From: Sipunculus nudus
Taxonomy: Eukaryota > Annelida > Sipuncula > Golfingiida > Sipunculidae
Direction of reading: 5' to 3'
DNA length: 64,000 bases
Assembly: GCA_026874595.1 (NCBI GenBank)
Contig: CM049311.1
Coordinates: 32,319,176-32,383,175 of the forward strand
Shown: one piece after another, positions 12,720 to 24,500 of the stretch
Layout: the number at the start of each line of letters is the position of its first letter
Numbering within the stretch: the first letter of the stretch is position 1
Program-made: the position numbers and the translations under genes
Notes under the pieces: generated by a model
Seen by the model: only the letters and a program-made list of their open reading frames with translations
Database searches by the model: none
Told to the model about the DNA's origin: nothing

Positions 12720-14520
12720 CCAATGACCCCCGTACAAAAAAAGGTCAATGCAGGTGATATTTGGTGATGATAGCTCCGGCTGTTTCTGAGACTGTCATTT
12801 TAGGATGCTTTTTTGGACAGATGACTAAGTTCAACTTTCTGTAACTCGGCCAAAATTCACCAAACTTGAACCATTGGAACAAAATTGAGGGAGATGGTAT
12901 AAAAAATTATTTCTGTGAAATATTGAACAATTTGGCCTGAGTGTTTCAGAGGAGAAGGTTTTAAAGGTTTTTTTTTAACTTTTTCACTATAAAATTTAAG
13001 AAAATGCAGAGTTTTTGAGAAGGCTAATTTTTTGCATTAAATTTCATTAGCTAGCTCCAATCATTTTCAAAATAATATAGGTTATCGTACAGAAGACAAA
13101 TGCCGCCACACCATCGCATTAGCTCACAGTTTCCCTAAAAATTATTACAGATGCATATTGAATGCAAAATTGTAATACAGATACATCTCACTGATGGCAA
13201 AATCTTGAATTAATTTGACTATGGATACCAATTATTTATAATCCATGTACAGCCGTCTTTATATACCCATAGACAGCTGTATACCTGTGATTGTAAACAT
13301 TGCCTGGCATGAGGAATATCTAAAAATCATAAATCTACATTTTTTTAAAAAGTTTTTAAAAAACATTCTTGTCAATATTAACCATAGATAACCTGAAATC
13401 TAAATGTCTTGAGGCATGATGTAATAAATGCTGATAAACTGGTGCCAATCTAAATGTATCTGCTTCACACAGCTAACATATAAGGTAAAATGACTCAATT
13501 CAATCTTTATAATTCAGCCAAAATTAATTCTTTGGAACCATAAAAGACAATTATTATAAGAATTTTTCAGGGGATTATTCTTGTTAAATATTAAACAAAT
13601 TGGCCTCAGTAGCGTCAGTCAAAAAACGTTTTACAGGTTTATAACTCATATGGGAAAATACAGCAAAAATATTAATGGCTAAGTTAAGCTTCCCATAACT
13701 CAGCCAAAAATCACTGAACCAAAACCATTTGATTGGAATTATCAACATCTAAGGATAATTAATGTGTGAGTTTAAAGAATTTGGCCTAGTGGTTTTTGAG
13801 GAGAAGATCTTTGTAGCCACTGAGCTAAAATGGGCTGTTACAGCATATGACTAAATTCATCTTCCCATAACTCAGCCAAAAGTCACTGAACTGAGACCAT
13901 TTGAACAAACTTCAGAAAGCACTACCCTAGAATCCTTTCTGTGCGATATTAAACTATTTGGCCATATGGTTTTAGAGAAGAAGTTTTTTGTAGCCATCAG
14001 TATGATACAGGCACTGATGAACCCTGTACAAAAAAGGCCGATGCAGGTGGCGCCACCAGTACCTAAATTTCAGATATGTCTCATGTAAACAACATTGGCA
14101 TAAAATTTGGTGATGATAGCTCCAGCCATTTCTGAGATTGTAAGTTTAGTATGCTTTTTTTGACAGATGACTAAGTTCACCTTCCTGTAACTCGGCCAAA
14201 AATCACCGAACTTAAACCATTCGAACAAACTTGAGAAAGATTGTTCCAGGGATCATTTCTGTGAAATATTGGACAATTTGGCTGAACAGTTTCGGAGTAG
14301 AAGATTTTTAAAGCTTTTTTTGCCTTTTCCCTGTAAAATCTAAGAAAGTGCAATTAGCCAAAAAATAAGCAAAATCTGATATAGTTTTTTAGATGACTAA
14401 TTTTTTGCATAAAATTTTGTGATGCTACCTCTTGCCGTTTTCAAGATAGTATGGGTTAACGTACAGACAACGGACGACGGACGCTGCCACACCATCGCAT
14501 TAGCTCACAGGTTTGCTAAA
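12720..14520 (+). repeat. array of about 170-200 bp units ending in the CCACACCATCGCATTAGCTCACAG terminus
   Basis: Repeated block TTCCCATAACTCAGCCAAAA...CACTGAACTGAGACCATTTG...GTGAAATATT.AACAATTTGGCC at about 12820, 13480, 13678, 13852 and 14165. Ends near 13130 and 14510 read ...GCCACACCATCGCATTAGC. The reverse complement of that end is at 39173-39290 and about 9120. A palindrome unit AGGTGGCGCCACCA is present at 14045-14058. Confidence 0.75.
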
Positions 14521-14559
14521 AATAAACCTCCATTCATACTCCCAAACTTTGCACAGGTT

Positions 14560-14737
14560 CGCATTAGGCCTGTAGGCCTTGTTTCATGACTATGACCTTG
14601 ACCTTGGTTTTGAAGGTCACACCTTAAAAAACTCTGGTGGCTTGTTAAGTGTTTTTATATGCTTCTGAAGATGGGGGGCCTATATTGGAAGGAGGTATGC
14701 ATTAATTGTTGCATCTCTGATGCCAAGAAATTTCTAG
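14560..14737 (+). mobile_element. Helitron-like 3' end
   Basis: Same 3' sequence as at 1690-1795: ATGGGGGGCCTAT, then the hairpin GCATC-TCT-GATGC, then CAAGAAATTT and CTAG (14734-14737), followed by T. The hairpin stem differs from the other two copies on both arms yet still pairs. Confidence 0.5.
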
Positions 14738-16690
14738 TTTAGTCACACAAAGTTCAGTTGCAATTTGTGCATTATAGCAAATCCCTAAAGCAGGGTTACC
14801 GAAATATTTTTGGACAGCTTTCAATCACAGATGTTAAAAGATTTCTTTCTATATTTTGGATCATAAAACTGTACAAGTTACCACCACCAAAGGAATAGAG
14901 TGGCTGTATTTTCGAGGTGGTCATCTAAATGAGGTCTTGTATGAAGAATGGAAAATCATCTGGACACTGAACAAGTGGTTGTTATTTTGAGGTGGTCACT
15001 AAACCCAGGTTGTTGTTAGCCAAGGTTTCACTGTATTAACAATAGTGCACTGCTGCAAATTAAAATCCAGAACATTCCAATTTAGACATAAACACATTTA
15101 AGTCATGATTCTACACACAAGCTTGAGGGTGCTTCATAAAAGAATTAAGCATGGATTGTTTTTCTTGGTCCTCAATAACCAGTCATTAAAGCGAAAAATA
15201 AATTTTCAAAATGAGCTAAAGTCTAGCCCTTTCAAGGCCTTGAAAATAAGTTTTAAATGTTCTTGAAAGGTTGTAAAAGCTTAAATGTATGTTTCATGGC
15301 TGACAGCAGATGACTGAAGCAAGAAGAAATGACAGAAGAAACGCAAGCTATAATGGGAAATTATTCTATAAAGCAAGCCCTGATAATTTATTCCGGAACC
15401 AGTAAAATGAAATAATACAAGAGCCGTGCTATTGATAAATACTTCCGTAAATGAAATCCCATCACCTTGTGGTCAAGTTCTTAGTGCAGTTTTAAATGAT
15501 GGTTCTTGGTTTTTGACGGTATGGCAGGATTTCAAAAGAGATTTTGGCAAAGTCTGAGTGCGGTTGTAAATGGAAGTGTGGTTTCAAAAAAGAAGAAATA
15601 CGGTACCAATGGTAGCCATGGGACATACCAATTTGTAATTTCTTAATTGACAAAACAAGCACATTTTTTTTTTTTCAATTTTATTAGTACAACTTAAGAA
15701 TTATGTTGACAGTTATAAAGCTCTGGGTACATCAACAACAGATGGGGTGTTGTCAGACTCACAGAAAAGTAATAATACTCTCAGCTGTGCATGTGCTACA
15801 ATACTGAGAAAACCTTTTGAATGCACACAGCCCCTTGCCAAGTACCACCACTCCCAAGCTGCATATCATCTATAAATATTGCACATTATGATAACATAAA
15901 TCATGTTGCATCTATGAACTTAAAACACTGCAGCACTAAATCCCATAAATCAGAACTGTTTGAATACTGATTTCGACTCTTTGTGACAGTTCATGGTATT
16001 GACAATTTTTTTCAGTCTGGACACTCAAAAATATCCATATATTCAAGGTCTAAGATTTGTCATAGGAGTGTGAATACACTATGTTTTATTTTTTGCCCAA
16101 AAGTTACCATAACTTTTTTTCTTGTACCCCTTTGCTTGAACATGTTTTGAAAGCTATGAATGTGCTCTAAAATGTGACCAATAGAAACCTGAGGCTTTAA
16201 CAAAACTGGCTATTTCTATAGTTTTTTTTTAAATTTTACATCTCTGTCCCATCTATTAAGTGTGCATATCATTCCATTTTCAAAATATGAAGTGGTGAAC
16301 CTATGCTCTGAAAGTGTTCTATTTATTGTTTTTAACACATCTAATAATACAATAAGACACTTTTCATCAGTTAAAATTTAAAAATAATTTCATTCATGGA
16401 TCTCTTAAACAAAAACCTTTTAAAATCATTACTTTGACATTCAACACAAAATCAATAAAGGGCTGTGGGTTTTACAAAAATTTAAGCATGATGACAAGAA
16501 GTGTTCTGTATTAGCTTGAATAAACATTTTTTTAGTGAAGTACAAGAAACTAATTAAAATTTTAATATTCTTATGAAATCAGGCAGTATCAAAAAGCCAA
16601 AAATTTCCATACACCAAAAGGTAAAGCACATTCTCAGGTTTCAGCATATGTATAATTCAAGGGGACCCAGCCTTTGTTTGTAAAATATTA
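14738..16690. other. no gene seen
   Basis: A decayed fragment of the CAGTGAAACCTG MITE family at about 14880-15040; otherwise AT-rich, featureless DNA. Confidence 0.45.
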
Positions 16691-16691
16691 A

Positions 16692-17055
16692 GGAACAAGA
16701 GCACCGCAAATGGTGCACAATACACCTGTCGTGTATCTGGTGACCCCTGACTTCAATAAATATGCACAAATCATGCTGAGAATGTAATTCAGGTTAGAAG
16801 CTCTATTGGTAAATATTTATAATGAGTGTCATCAAAATCCATCAGATTTTTGGCAAGTTATCCTCATAACTTATTGCAGGACACCACAAAGAAGCCTAGT
16901 GACCTCTGACCTTATTAAATTTGCATGATTTAACCTTAATTAAACAAGGACCAGATAATCTATTGGTAAGTAGTTATGATGAGTTTCTTGAAAATCCATC
17001 GAAACCCCATTAAATTATGGCTGCAAAACTAAAAATTAACGGACAGACAGTGGGT
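16692..17055 (-). mobile_element. interspersed element with terminal hairpin and a DR1 motif
   Basis: Starts (plus strand) AACAAGAGCACCGCAAATGG. The stem GCACC/GGTGC is a hairpin next to CTTGTT on the minus strand. It contains TGACCTCTGACCT at 16900-16912 and ends around GGGTATACCATAATACGTTC. Blocks AAAATCCATC..., CTATTGGTAA and the DR1 also occur, inverted, in the tandem copies at 44.95-45.35 kb. Confidence 0.6.
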
Positions 17056-17059
17056 ATAC

Positions 17060-20000
17060 CATAATACGTTCTGTCATTGACAGGCAGAAAAAATTGAAAT
17101 GATTATTGTGCTTAAACATGCTTGTAGACAGTTCTGTTACTTAAAGGTAAATGGGCATTTGTTTCCACACTACACTGGGCCATCATATTAAAAAAAAATT
17201 AAAAAAAGGTATTTGACAGGCACAGTGTAGACATAATGATCAACACACTCTTATTACAGAAATACGTCTGATTTTTCCCCTCACTACATGTCATGAGTAT
17301 GAGAATAAAATCTGCAGCACACATGAATGCACAACGATTATTTTTGCATACGTACAACATAAAACACCCAAACAAAATAGTTTGTAAAATGTAAAGGTTC
17401 ACCAAAACCACAGGACCCACTTTGTCTTATACACGATATATAGACTTATACACCAAATTTTATGGTATATACATATTCATTTGTATAGAAAAGAAAATGA
17501 AAGGCGCGGCAGTAAATATATAAAGCACATATGAAACATTTCCACCATTACTCAACTTTTCTTTACAGCATTATTATTATCAAAAGTTTCCAAACAATTT
17601 ATTTTCACTGCAAAAATCTGACTACCTTGGACAATAACACCAATATATTATTAAAAAATAAATAAATAAATGCAACACAGTCAATCCAGACCATATAAAA
17701 CTGAACACACCAGAGAGCAAAATACATGAAAACTTACTTAAAACGTCAGGAGAAAAAACATCCCCATGTAAATCAACTCATAACATAAACCAAAATAGAC
17801 TTAATATACTAAAACTGTTCAAAAGGGTAAAAAATTAACAGAAATCTCACATATATGATTCTATCTACTAAATTTAACCAGTGCAGGAAAGATCTTCCAC
17901 TGACTATCTACCATACGTAACACTGCTACTTAAACATTTTAAACAAACATTCACTGACTAGACAAAATACTGTAATTTGCATTGACTTTGTGTCTAATGT
18001 AATCAAAAAGATTCACAAAGAATTACAAAAAAATGGCCTGACATAAATAAAATTTTAATTTAAAATATATGTTTAGACTCAATTTTTTTTTCTTAAATTT
18101 TTTCATAGCATCTTAAGCATCACAAAAATTTACATCCGAGTTCAGGTACAGAGTGCTATTACCTGTAAAAGGTAACCAATGTTCCCTTCCGCTGGTTAGT
18201 CAAAATAAATATGTTATTTTTTATTTCCCATTTTATTTGCACCATGCTGCAGTTGATAATATAACCAAAAATTATACAAATATATTGTTAAGAGAGGGTT
18301 TTAACTTGTTTGAGATGCTCCAGATTGGTTTGGGTTTCACGGCTGCCAAATTTGCATAATTATTTAGGAGTAATGTTTGAAACAACACCCACAGATCATG
18401 GATACTTTCTACTCAAAAAGTATTGTTTCTGTTATTTCAACAGTTAGGGTACTGAGTAACATTTTGTTGGATCTGATTAATTACTCTAGCTTCAGAGCCG
18501 AATTTAAGGTGAACTGAAGATAAAAAGAACTAGTCGGGTGTTGTTTCTCACACTTGTAACCTGCAATTCCCAGCTAATCTCTATACACTAGCTTAAGGCG
18601 ATCATTTATACCAAGTTATCAAAATTATCTTTTAAAGTTTTCTGATTTCAGATAAATGATCAAATTCTCAATTCTCAGTTTCCAATTTTGGAAACATAAT
18701 TTTTTTCCCATAAACATTATTCAGATAAACAACTTTGTACTCTAACTTATATATTACAAACATTATGCAAAAGGGCAAAACATGTCAACAGATTCAGAAG
18801 ACAGAGCTACAGACATGTTGTCAAGGAATAAACTGTCACCTCGAGGGGGGGGGGGCAGGGTACATCTTTTCTGTAACATAAATAACCATAAATATATCCA
18901 TGATAAAAAGGTGTATGTGTGGGGGGGGGGAGGGTTAAGTTGTGGAGTCAAAGAAAGATGCCATTCCCTGTAAAATCAATAAATGTATAAGCAATTTAGC
19001 AAAATTTGCTTAATACAGAATACATCAAAATAAATATCCACAAACACAGCATAAACTCTGTGACATACAACACCACAGACTCCAAAGATAGTTACAATAA
19101 TATCATGAATCAATAACAAACGGAAATAAAATGCAAAACATCTGGCAAAATGTAAGGATACATGAACAGATATACCAATATTGCTTTAAGCTTATGTACA
19201 CCTGACAACGCACAGGAAAAAAAGTTTGCAATCATATGCTGCACTTTTGTAGATTTCCAAGCATAAACCTTGCACCAGACTAAATAATATGCTTTACCAG
19301 AAAGCAGCCTGTATAAACTATACATTTCACAGTAAACTACCTGTATAAACTATACATTTCACAGTAAATAAAAGAGAAACTTACAAACTTACTACAATTT
19401 CAATAACAAGTAATGAAAAACCATGACCAGAAAAACACATTTGCAACTTTTAGCATCAAACTGATAAATTAATTTAACACTCAGCAGTTCAGATGTAGTC
19501 AAAAGATACCTGCACGCAGCGTTATATCATTCACACCTCGCAATGACACACCTAATTTAAATGAACTCAATGCCTTGCTAGACTTGTAACAATGCATTTC
19601 ATCAGACACAAAATCTGTATACTCTGACGAGGCACCCTGCCCAGCATTGCTAGCTAGACCGATTTATATACCTCTGTCAAGCTTAAAAATTCATTGAAAA
19701 AAGCGATCTGATATTCTCCATAACCCTGGTCAGGATCAATCTGTATGGACCGTTTGATACTAACCATCTTTGGACATAACAATCAACTTGGATCACCACA
19801 AATGAAGACCGTCATCCACAATGTGATTCTTGTTATAATGTAATAATATGCTCAACTCAGGGACTTGCATTATTTGTAGCTGTAGCTTTTGACCACATCA
19901 CACAGTCATCATCAGCAAGTTGTTTGACAACTTCTGCAGATTTAAAACCACTTGTTCTCATATGATGCCTGTGGTCTTGTGACAACCCAATTAGTGGCTG

Positions 20001-20467
20001 TCAAGTATGCCAGAATGCTGACCATAACTGTGTAATACTGTTTACAGCTACAGTTACGAACAATGAAAGTGTCCATATTGAGTTTTTTGCTGATATTATG
20101 GAACCTCATGGGACACAGTTTCACAATGTGAATGTTCAGTACTACTTCGGCGATTTGGAAAATGCACATGCAAAACCAATAGTATTAAAGCGCAATGAAA
20201 TCAGTAGCTGTCAAACCATTTATCTTGTGGTTGTCTATTTATAGACCATGGCTCCTTGTTCCTATACCTGCATTATAAATGTTTTACTAGAGCCGGCAGT
20301 ATGCTTTTCATCACAGTTGACCAAGCTGCAAGAAAGGATCCTTTGATCACCATGTCATATGAACAAGTAAAAAACTCATTTTCGATGATTCCATGGACAA
20401 GCACACAGCCAACCTCTCAAAGTAAAACTCAACTTCAGTCTATTCCACGATGTATATCGTGGTTTGA
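17060..20467 (-). other. repeat-poor stretch, probable 3' UTR/downstream region of the ASB-like gene
   Basis: AT-rich, without long ORFs. Repeats are few: two G-runs at 18845-18855 and 18921-18930, and a 35 bp direct duplication near 19300-19370. Several minus-strand AATAAA signals occur, so the true cleavage site cannot be chosen. A T-run on the plus strand at 15664-15676, next to a minus-strand AATAAA, is another possible end. Confidence 0.3.
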
Positions 20468-21556
20468 TCAGTCTAGTATTTCAAACACCAGGTAGCGCTT
20501 CAGTATGGTGGGCAGCTGAAGATCAGGGACCTGGGCCATTAGCGGCCTGTTGAGATGTCTGCGAACCACCATACGACATGCTTGCTTCAACGTAAACGGG
20601 TTTTCCAATTTCCATATAAGGAAGTTGAGAAGATGAGGGTTCCTGATCAGCTCTTTTGAGGACTGAAGGTCAGAAGACTTGACTGGACAACCTGCATATA
20701 CCAACATGTGAATCGTGAAATCAAACTGACGGTGAAGCGTGTGCTGCAGTTTCTTTATCTCCTCGCCAGTCTGGAGCAAACTGAACAGGAGGGTGTGGTC
20801 TTCTCCATCAACAATTGTAACGTCACTGCCCGCAGTGATCAAAAGCTGGATAATCTGGTAGAAATTCCTCGTTTCGGCGATGCGGTCCTCCTCGTTTATG
20901 TTCCACTGGCCCACCTCAAGGATACCATCGATTGCCCTGCGTAGTGGAGTCTCGTGGTGCTTGTTCAGTGGGTTCAAATCACAGCCTTTTTCGATCAGTG
21001 TCCGTATGATACCTATATGACCAGCAACTGGCGAGCGTGTCAGCTTTTCTAGGTATATATTTCGTGATTCTGATTTGCATGCTATGTGTATGGGTGTATT
21101 TCCGACAGTGTTGATGACATTGATCGAGCAGCCATGGTGTAATAGTTCCCTAATCACCTCCAGGTGGTGCTCTCTGCATGCTTGTAACAGGGCATTGTTG
21201 CCCATAAATGGATCACACATTTCATCTGTTTCTTTTTCTGATAAGTTTAAATTCTCCAGTGACCATCTAACAGCAATCGGATAATCCTCGCATGTTGTAT
21301 GGTGATCAATCTCTGCCCCGTTTTCCAAAAGAAGCCTCACCAGATCATAATGGCCGAGCTCACTCGCAATGATGAGAGGAGTTGACTGGCTATGGTCTGC
21401 TTGATTCACATTGGAGCCTTTCCTTATCAACTCTGTCACCATCCTGAAAGCGGTATCTCGACACGGGTAATGACAAGCAAAATGGAGGGCTGACGCCGCA
21501 TCAAATGGTGTTTCCTTGTTCACATCACATCCATGGTTCAGCAACTCTTTCAGCAG
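20468..21556 (-). CDS. ASB-like coding exon 2 (ankyrin repeats 1b-7 and SOCS box)
   Basis: Acceptor TTGTGCTTCAG followed by CTGCTGAAA. The open frame runs further upstream to 21664, but that part (residues reading MAQLKRIRLKNSRVWY...) is intron sequence with no family similarity. Stop TGA at 20470-20468. The large single terminal exon has higher GC than the flanks. Confidence 0.93.
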   Translation of the reverse strand: MLKELLNHGCDVNKETPFDAASALHFACHYPCRDTAFRMVTELIRKGSNVNQADHSQSTPLIIASELGHYDLVRLLLENGAEIDHHTTCEDYPIAVRWSLENLNLSEKETDEMCDPFMGNNALLQACREHHLEVIRELLHHGCSINVINTVGNTPIHIACKSESRNIYLEKLTRSPVAGHIGIIRTLIEKGCDLNPLNKHHETPLRRAIDGILEVGQWNINEEDRIAETRNFYQIIQLLITAGSDVTIVDGEDHTLLFSLLQTGEEIKKLQHTLHRQFDFTIHMLVYAGCPVKSSDLQSSKELIRNPHLLNFLIWKLENPFTLKQACRMVVRRHLNRPLMAQVPDLQLPTILKRYLVFEILD

Positions 21557-24500
21557 CTGAAGCACAAGCATAAAATAAAACAGATTAACAGATCTGGAAT
21601 ATATATAACCAGAAAGGTACCATACCCTTGAATTTTTTAATCTGATCCTTTTTAACTGGGCCATAGATACAACTGGCCTGCCTATTATAAGGGTTTATAT
21701 CAATGAGGCAATAAAAACTTATGATTCTCACATACCTTTTTTTTCAGATTTTACATGACATAAACAGAATTGTTTTGCTAAACAGGTAAAACAAAATATA
21801 ACAGAGGGAAATGTCGTCACTTTATTTTCATGGGAGGGTCAAAACTGGTTTGGGTGGTGCCTGAGAAACTATTTATTTTTTGCTATTATCTAGAACCTGT
21901 AAAAGAGACTGCAAACATTTTAGATTGTCCCATTTTTAAATCAAGATTCTTTCATGAAATTAAATATCAGATTCACTCATACTGAATAATTTTAAGTACA
22001 TGTATTAGTCACAGAAGTATAAGAATATAGGCATCTTTAAAGTGAGTTTGTTCATTCTGTCCTAAAAGGGATATGCAACCAATAAAATCACCACTATCAC
22101 CACTTGTAGTTTATTGTTTCCAAAGTCTTTAATATATTATTTCCCTCTTTGTGATTATATACTGCAGTCTGAATGTTGACATTTTCAGTAGGACTGTATC
22201 ATCAGGCAACTCACATGATGAATCAATTCATGATAGGACAGCAATAAAATCGGTTTGTCAACCTTTTTGTCTTATATAATTCATAACAAGACAGGGATCG
22301 TTATACTTTGAAGTTTTCACCTTTCCCATGGAAAGGCATTAATACAGGTTTGCCTTTCCATAGAAAAATGTTCCTTTCTGCTAAATATATGCATCCTACA
22401 TCATATCTAACTTTCAGTCATACCTTCCTCAGTGTAAACCTGATTCTGCCATCTTATATTTGCCATGCTACATGCATGCTTGAATGCAAACAGAACTGAA
22501 TGTGTTGAACAGTAACACTGTTATATCAGAAACACAATTGTGCAGTGAAAAAATACAGGAAATTATAGGAGGTAGGGCCTAAATGCAGGAAAGGATAAGA
22601 AACTAGACATTTCTTGGCACCGCAGGTGCCAGAGTATCCCCAGACATAGTTTGCCCCCCCCCCCCTTTAAGAATGGGCCCCCATTTTTAGCAGCATAAAC
22701 TGACACTTGGCAAGCAATTATTGTTTCTTCCATCTATCAATCCACAATCTTTTTGAAGATGTTGGTCCTGTGACCTTGACCTTTGACTTCATGACCCCAA
22801 ATTCAATTCGGGTCTTGCTTTTTCAGTGGGACATATATCAGTCAAGTTTGTAATGTATACAACAATAAAAGCAGGAAATATCATCCAGAAACTAATTTTT
22901 TGACAGATGGCTCCTGTGGCCTTGACCTTTGACCTTGTGACCCCAAAATTGATATTGATCATCCACTTTTATATATAAATCAATAGAGGTCTAGATTTAT
23001 TGATGGCCCATATAAAAGTCAGGTTTGAAATCCATATATTAATCCAAGCCTGAATTATCATCTTGGGAACTAATTTTTGGACAGATGGCTCCAGTGACCT
23101 TCACCTTTGACCTTGTGACCTCACAATTGACAGCCATTCCTCTATTGGCAGAGGAACTGTATGTGCAAGATGAAATGTCTGAGATGAATGCATCCACAAT
23201 CTTTTTAAAGATGTGTCATGTGACCTTGACCTTTGACCTCATGACCCAAAAATCAATTCGGGTCTTGCTTTTCCAATGGTACATATACAAGTCAAGTTTG
23301 AAATCTATACATTAATTCAAGCAGGAATTATCATCCAGAAACTAATTTTTGGACAGATGGCTCCTCTGACCTTCACCTTTGACCTTGTGACCTCAAAATG
23401 ATAGGGGTCTTCCTCTCTTGGCAAATGAACTATATGTGCAAGATGAAAGATCTGAGATGAATTGTTTGGCTGAAAATGCATCCACAATCTTTTTAAAGAT
23501 GTGTCCTCTGACCTTGACCTTTGACCTCATGACCCCAAAATCAATTCGGATCTTGCTTTTCCAATGGGTCAGATACAAGTCAAGTTTGAAATCCATACAT
23601 CAATAAAAGCAGGGATTATCATCCAGAAACTAATTTTTGGACAGATGGCTCCTCTGACCTTCACCTTTGACCTTGTGACCTCAAAATTAATAGGGGTCTT
23701 CCTCTTTTGGCAGATGAACTATATGTGCAAGATGAAAGGTCTGAGATGAAATGTTTGGCTGAAAAGGCATCCACAATCTTTTTAAAGATGTGTCTTGTGA
23801 CCTTGACCTTTGACCTCATGACCCCAAAATCAATTGGAGTCTTGCTTTTTCAATGGTTCCTATATAAGTCAAGTTTGAAATCAATACATCAATAAAAGCA
23901 GGAATTCTCATCCAGAAACTAATTTTTTGACAGATAGCTCCTATGGCCTTGACCTTTGACCTTGTGACCCCAAAATTGATATGGATCATCCACTATTGGC
24001 AAGTGAGCTATCTATTCAAGATGGAAGTTTGGTTTAAAATGCATCCACAGTATCTTTTAAGATGCGAGTCCAGTGACCTTGACCTTTGACCTCATGCCCT
24101 AGAACCTATAGGGTTCTTACTTTAGTGATGGGCCATACATAAGTCACGTTTGAAATCCATATGGCTATCAACCCTGGAGATATCATAAGAGGTGTATGAT
24201 TTTCACCAAATATGGACACATTAAAGGTTTAAGGCCACTCTCATGGTATGGTAAAGGTCATGACCCAAATGTAAATAGACCTCATCCCATGACCCATCTC
24301 TCTACATGTGCATAATATGAAAGAAATCTGTCCATTAGTTTTTGACCTTTTGTCAAGGTCACTCTCCTGGCATAGGTCATAACCCCATTTTAATAAGGGA
24401 CCCATGGGTCATGGCGCTCAGCTGATCGTGATTGGACTATAAATGTTTCTCCACTGTGATACTATATCGAGTTGATAAAACTTATGAATATCATGGACAT

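Noticed and set aside
21557-21664. N-terminal extension of the large ASB-like exon
   Set aside because: Open by chance; a consensus acceptor lies at the ankyrin homology border and the upstream exon joins there in phase.
23085-23895. Repeated short ORFs reading KASTIFLKMC.VTLTFDLMT
   Set aside because: Translation of the 272-289 bp array; the frames are short and the DNA similarity is as high outside as inside them.
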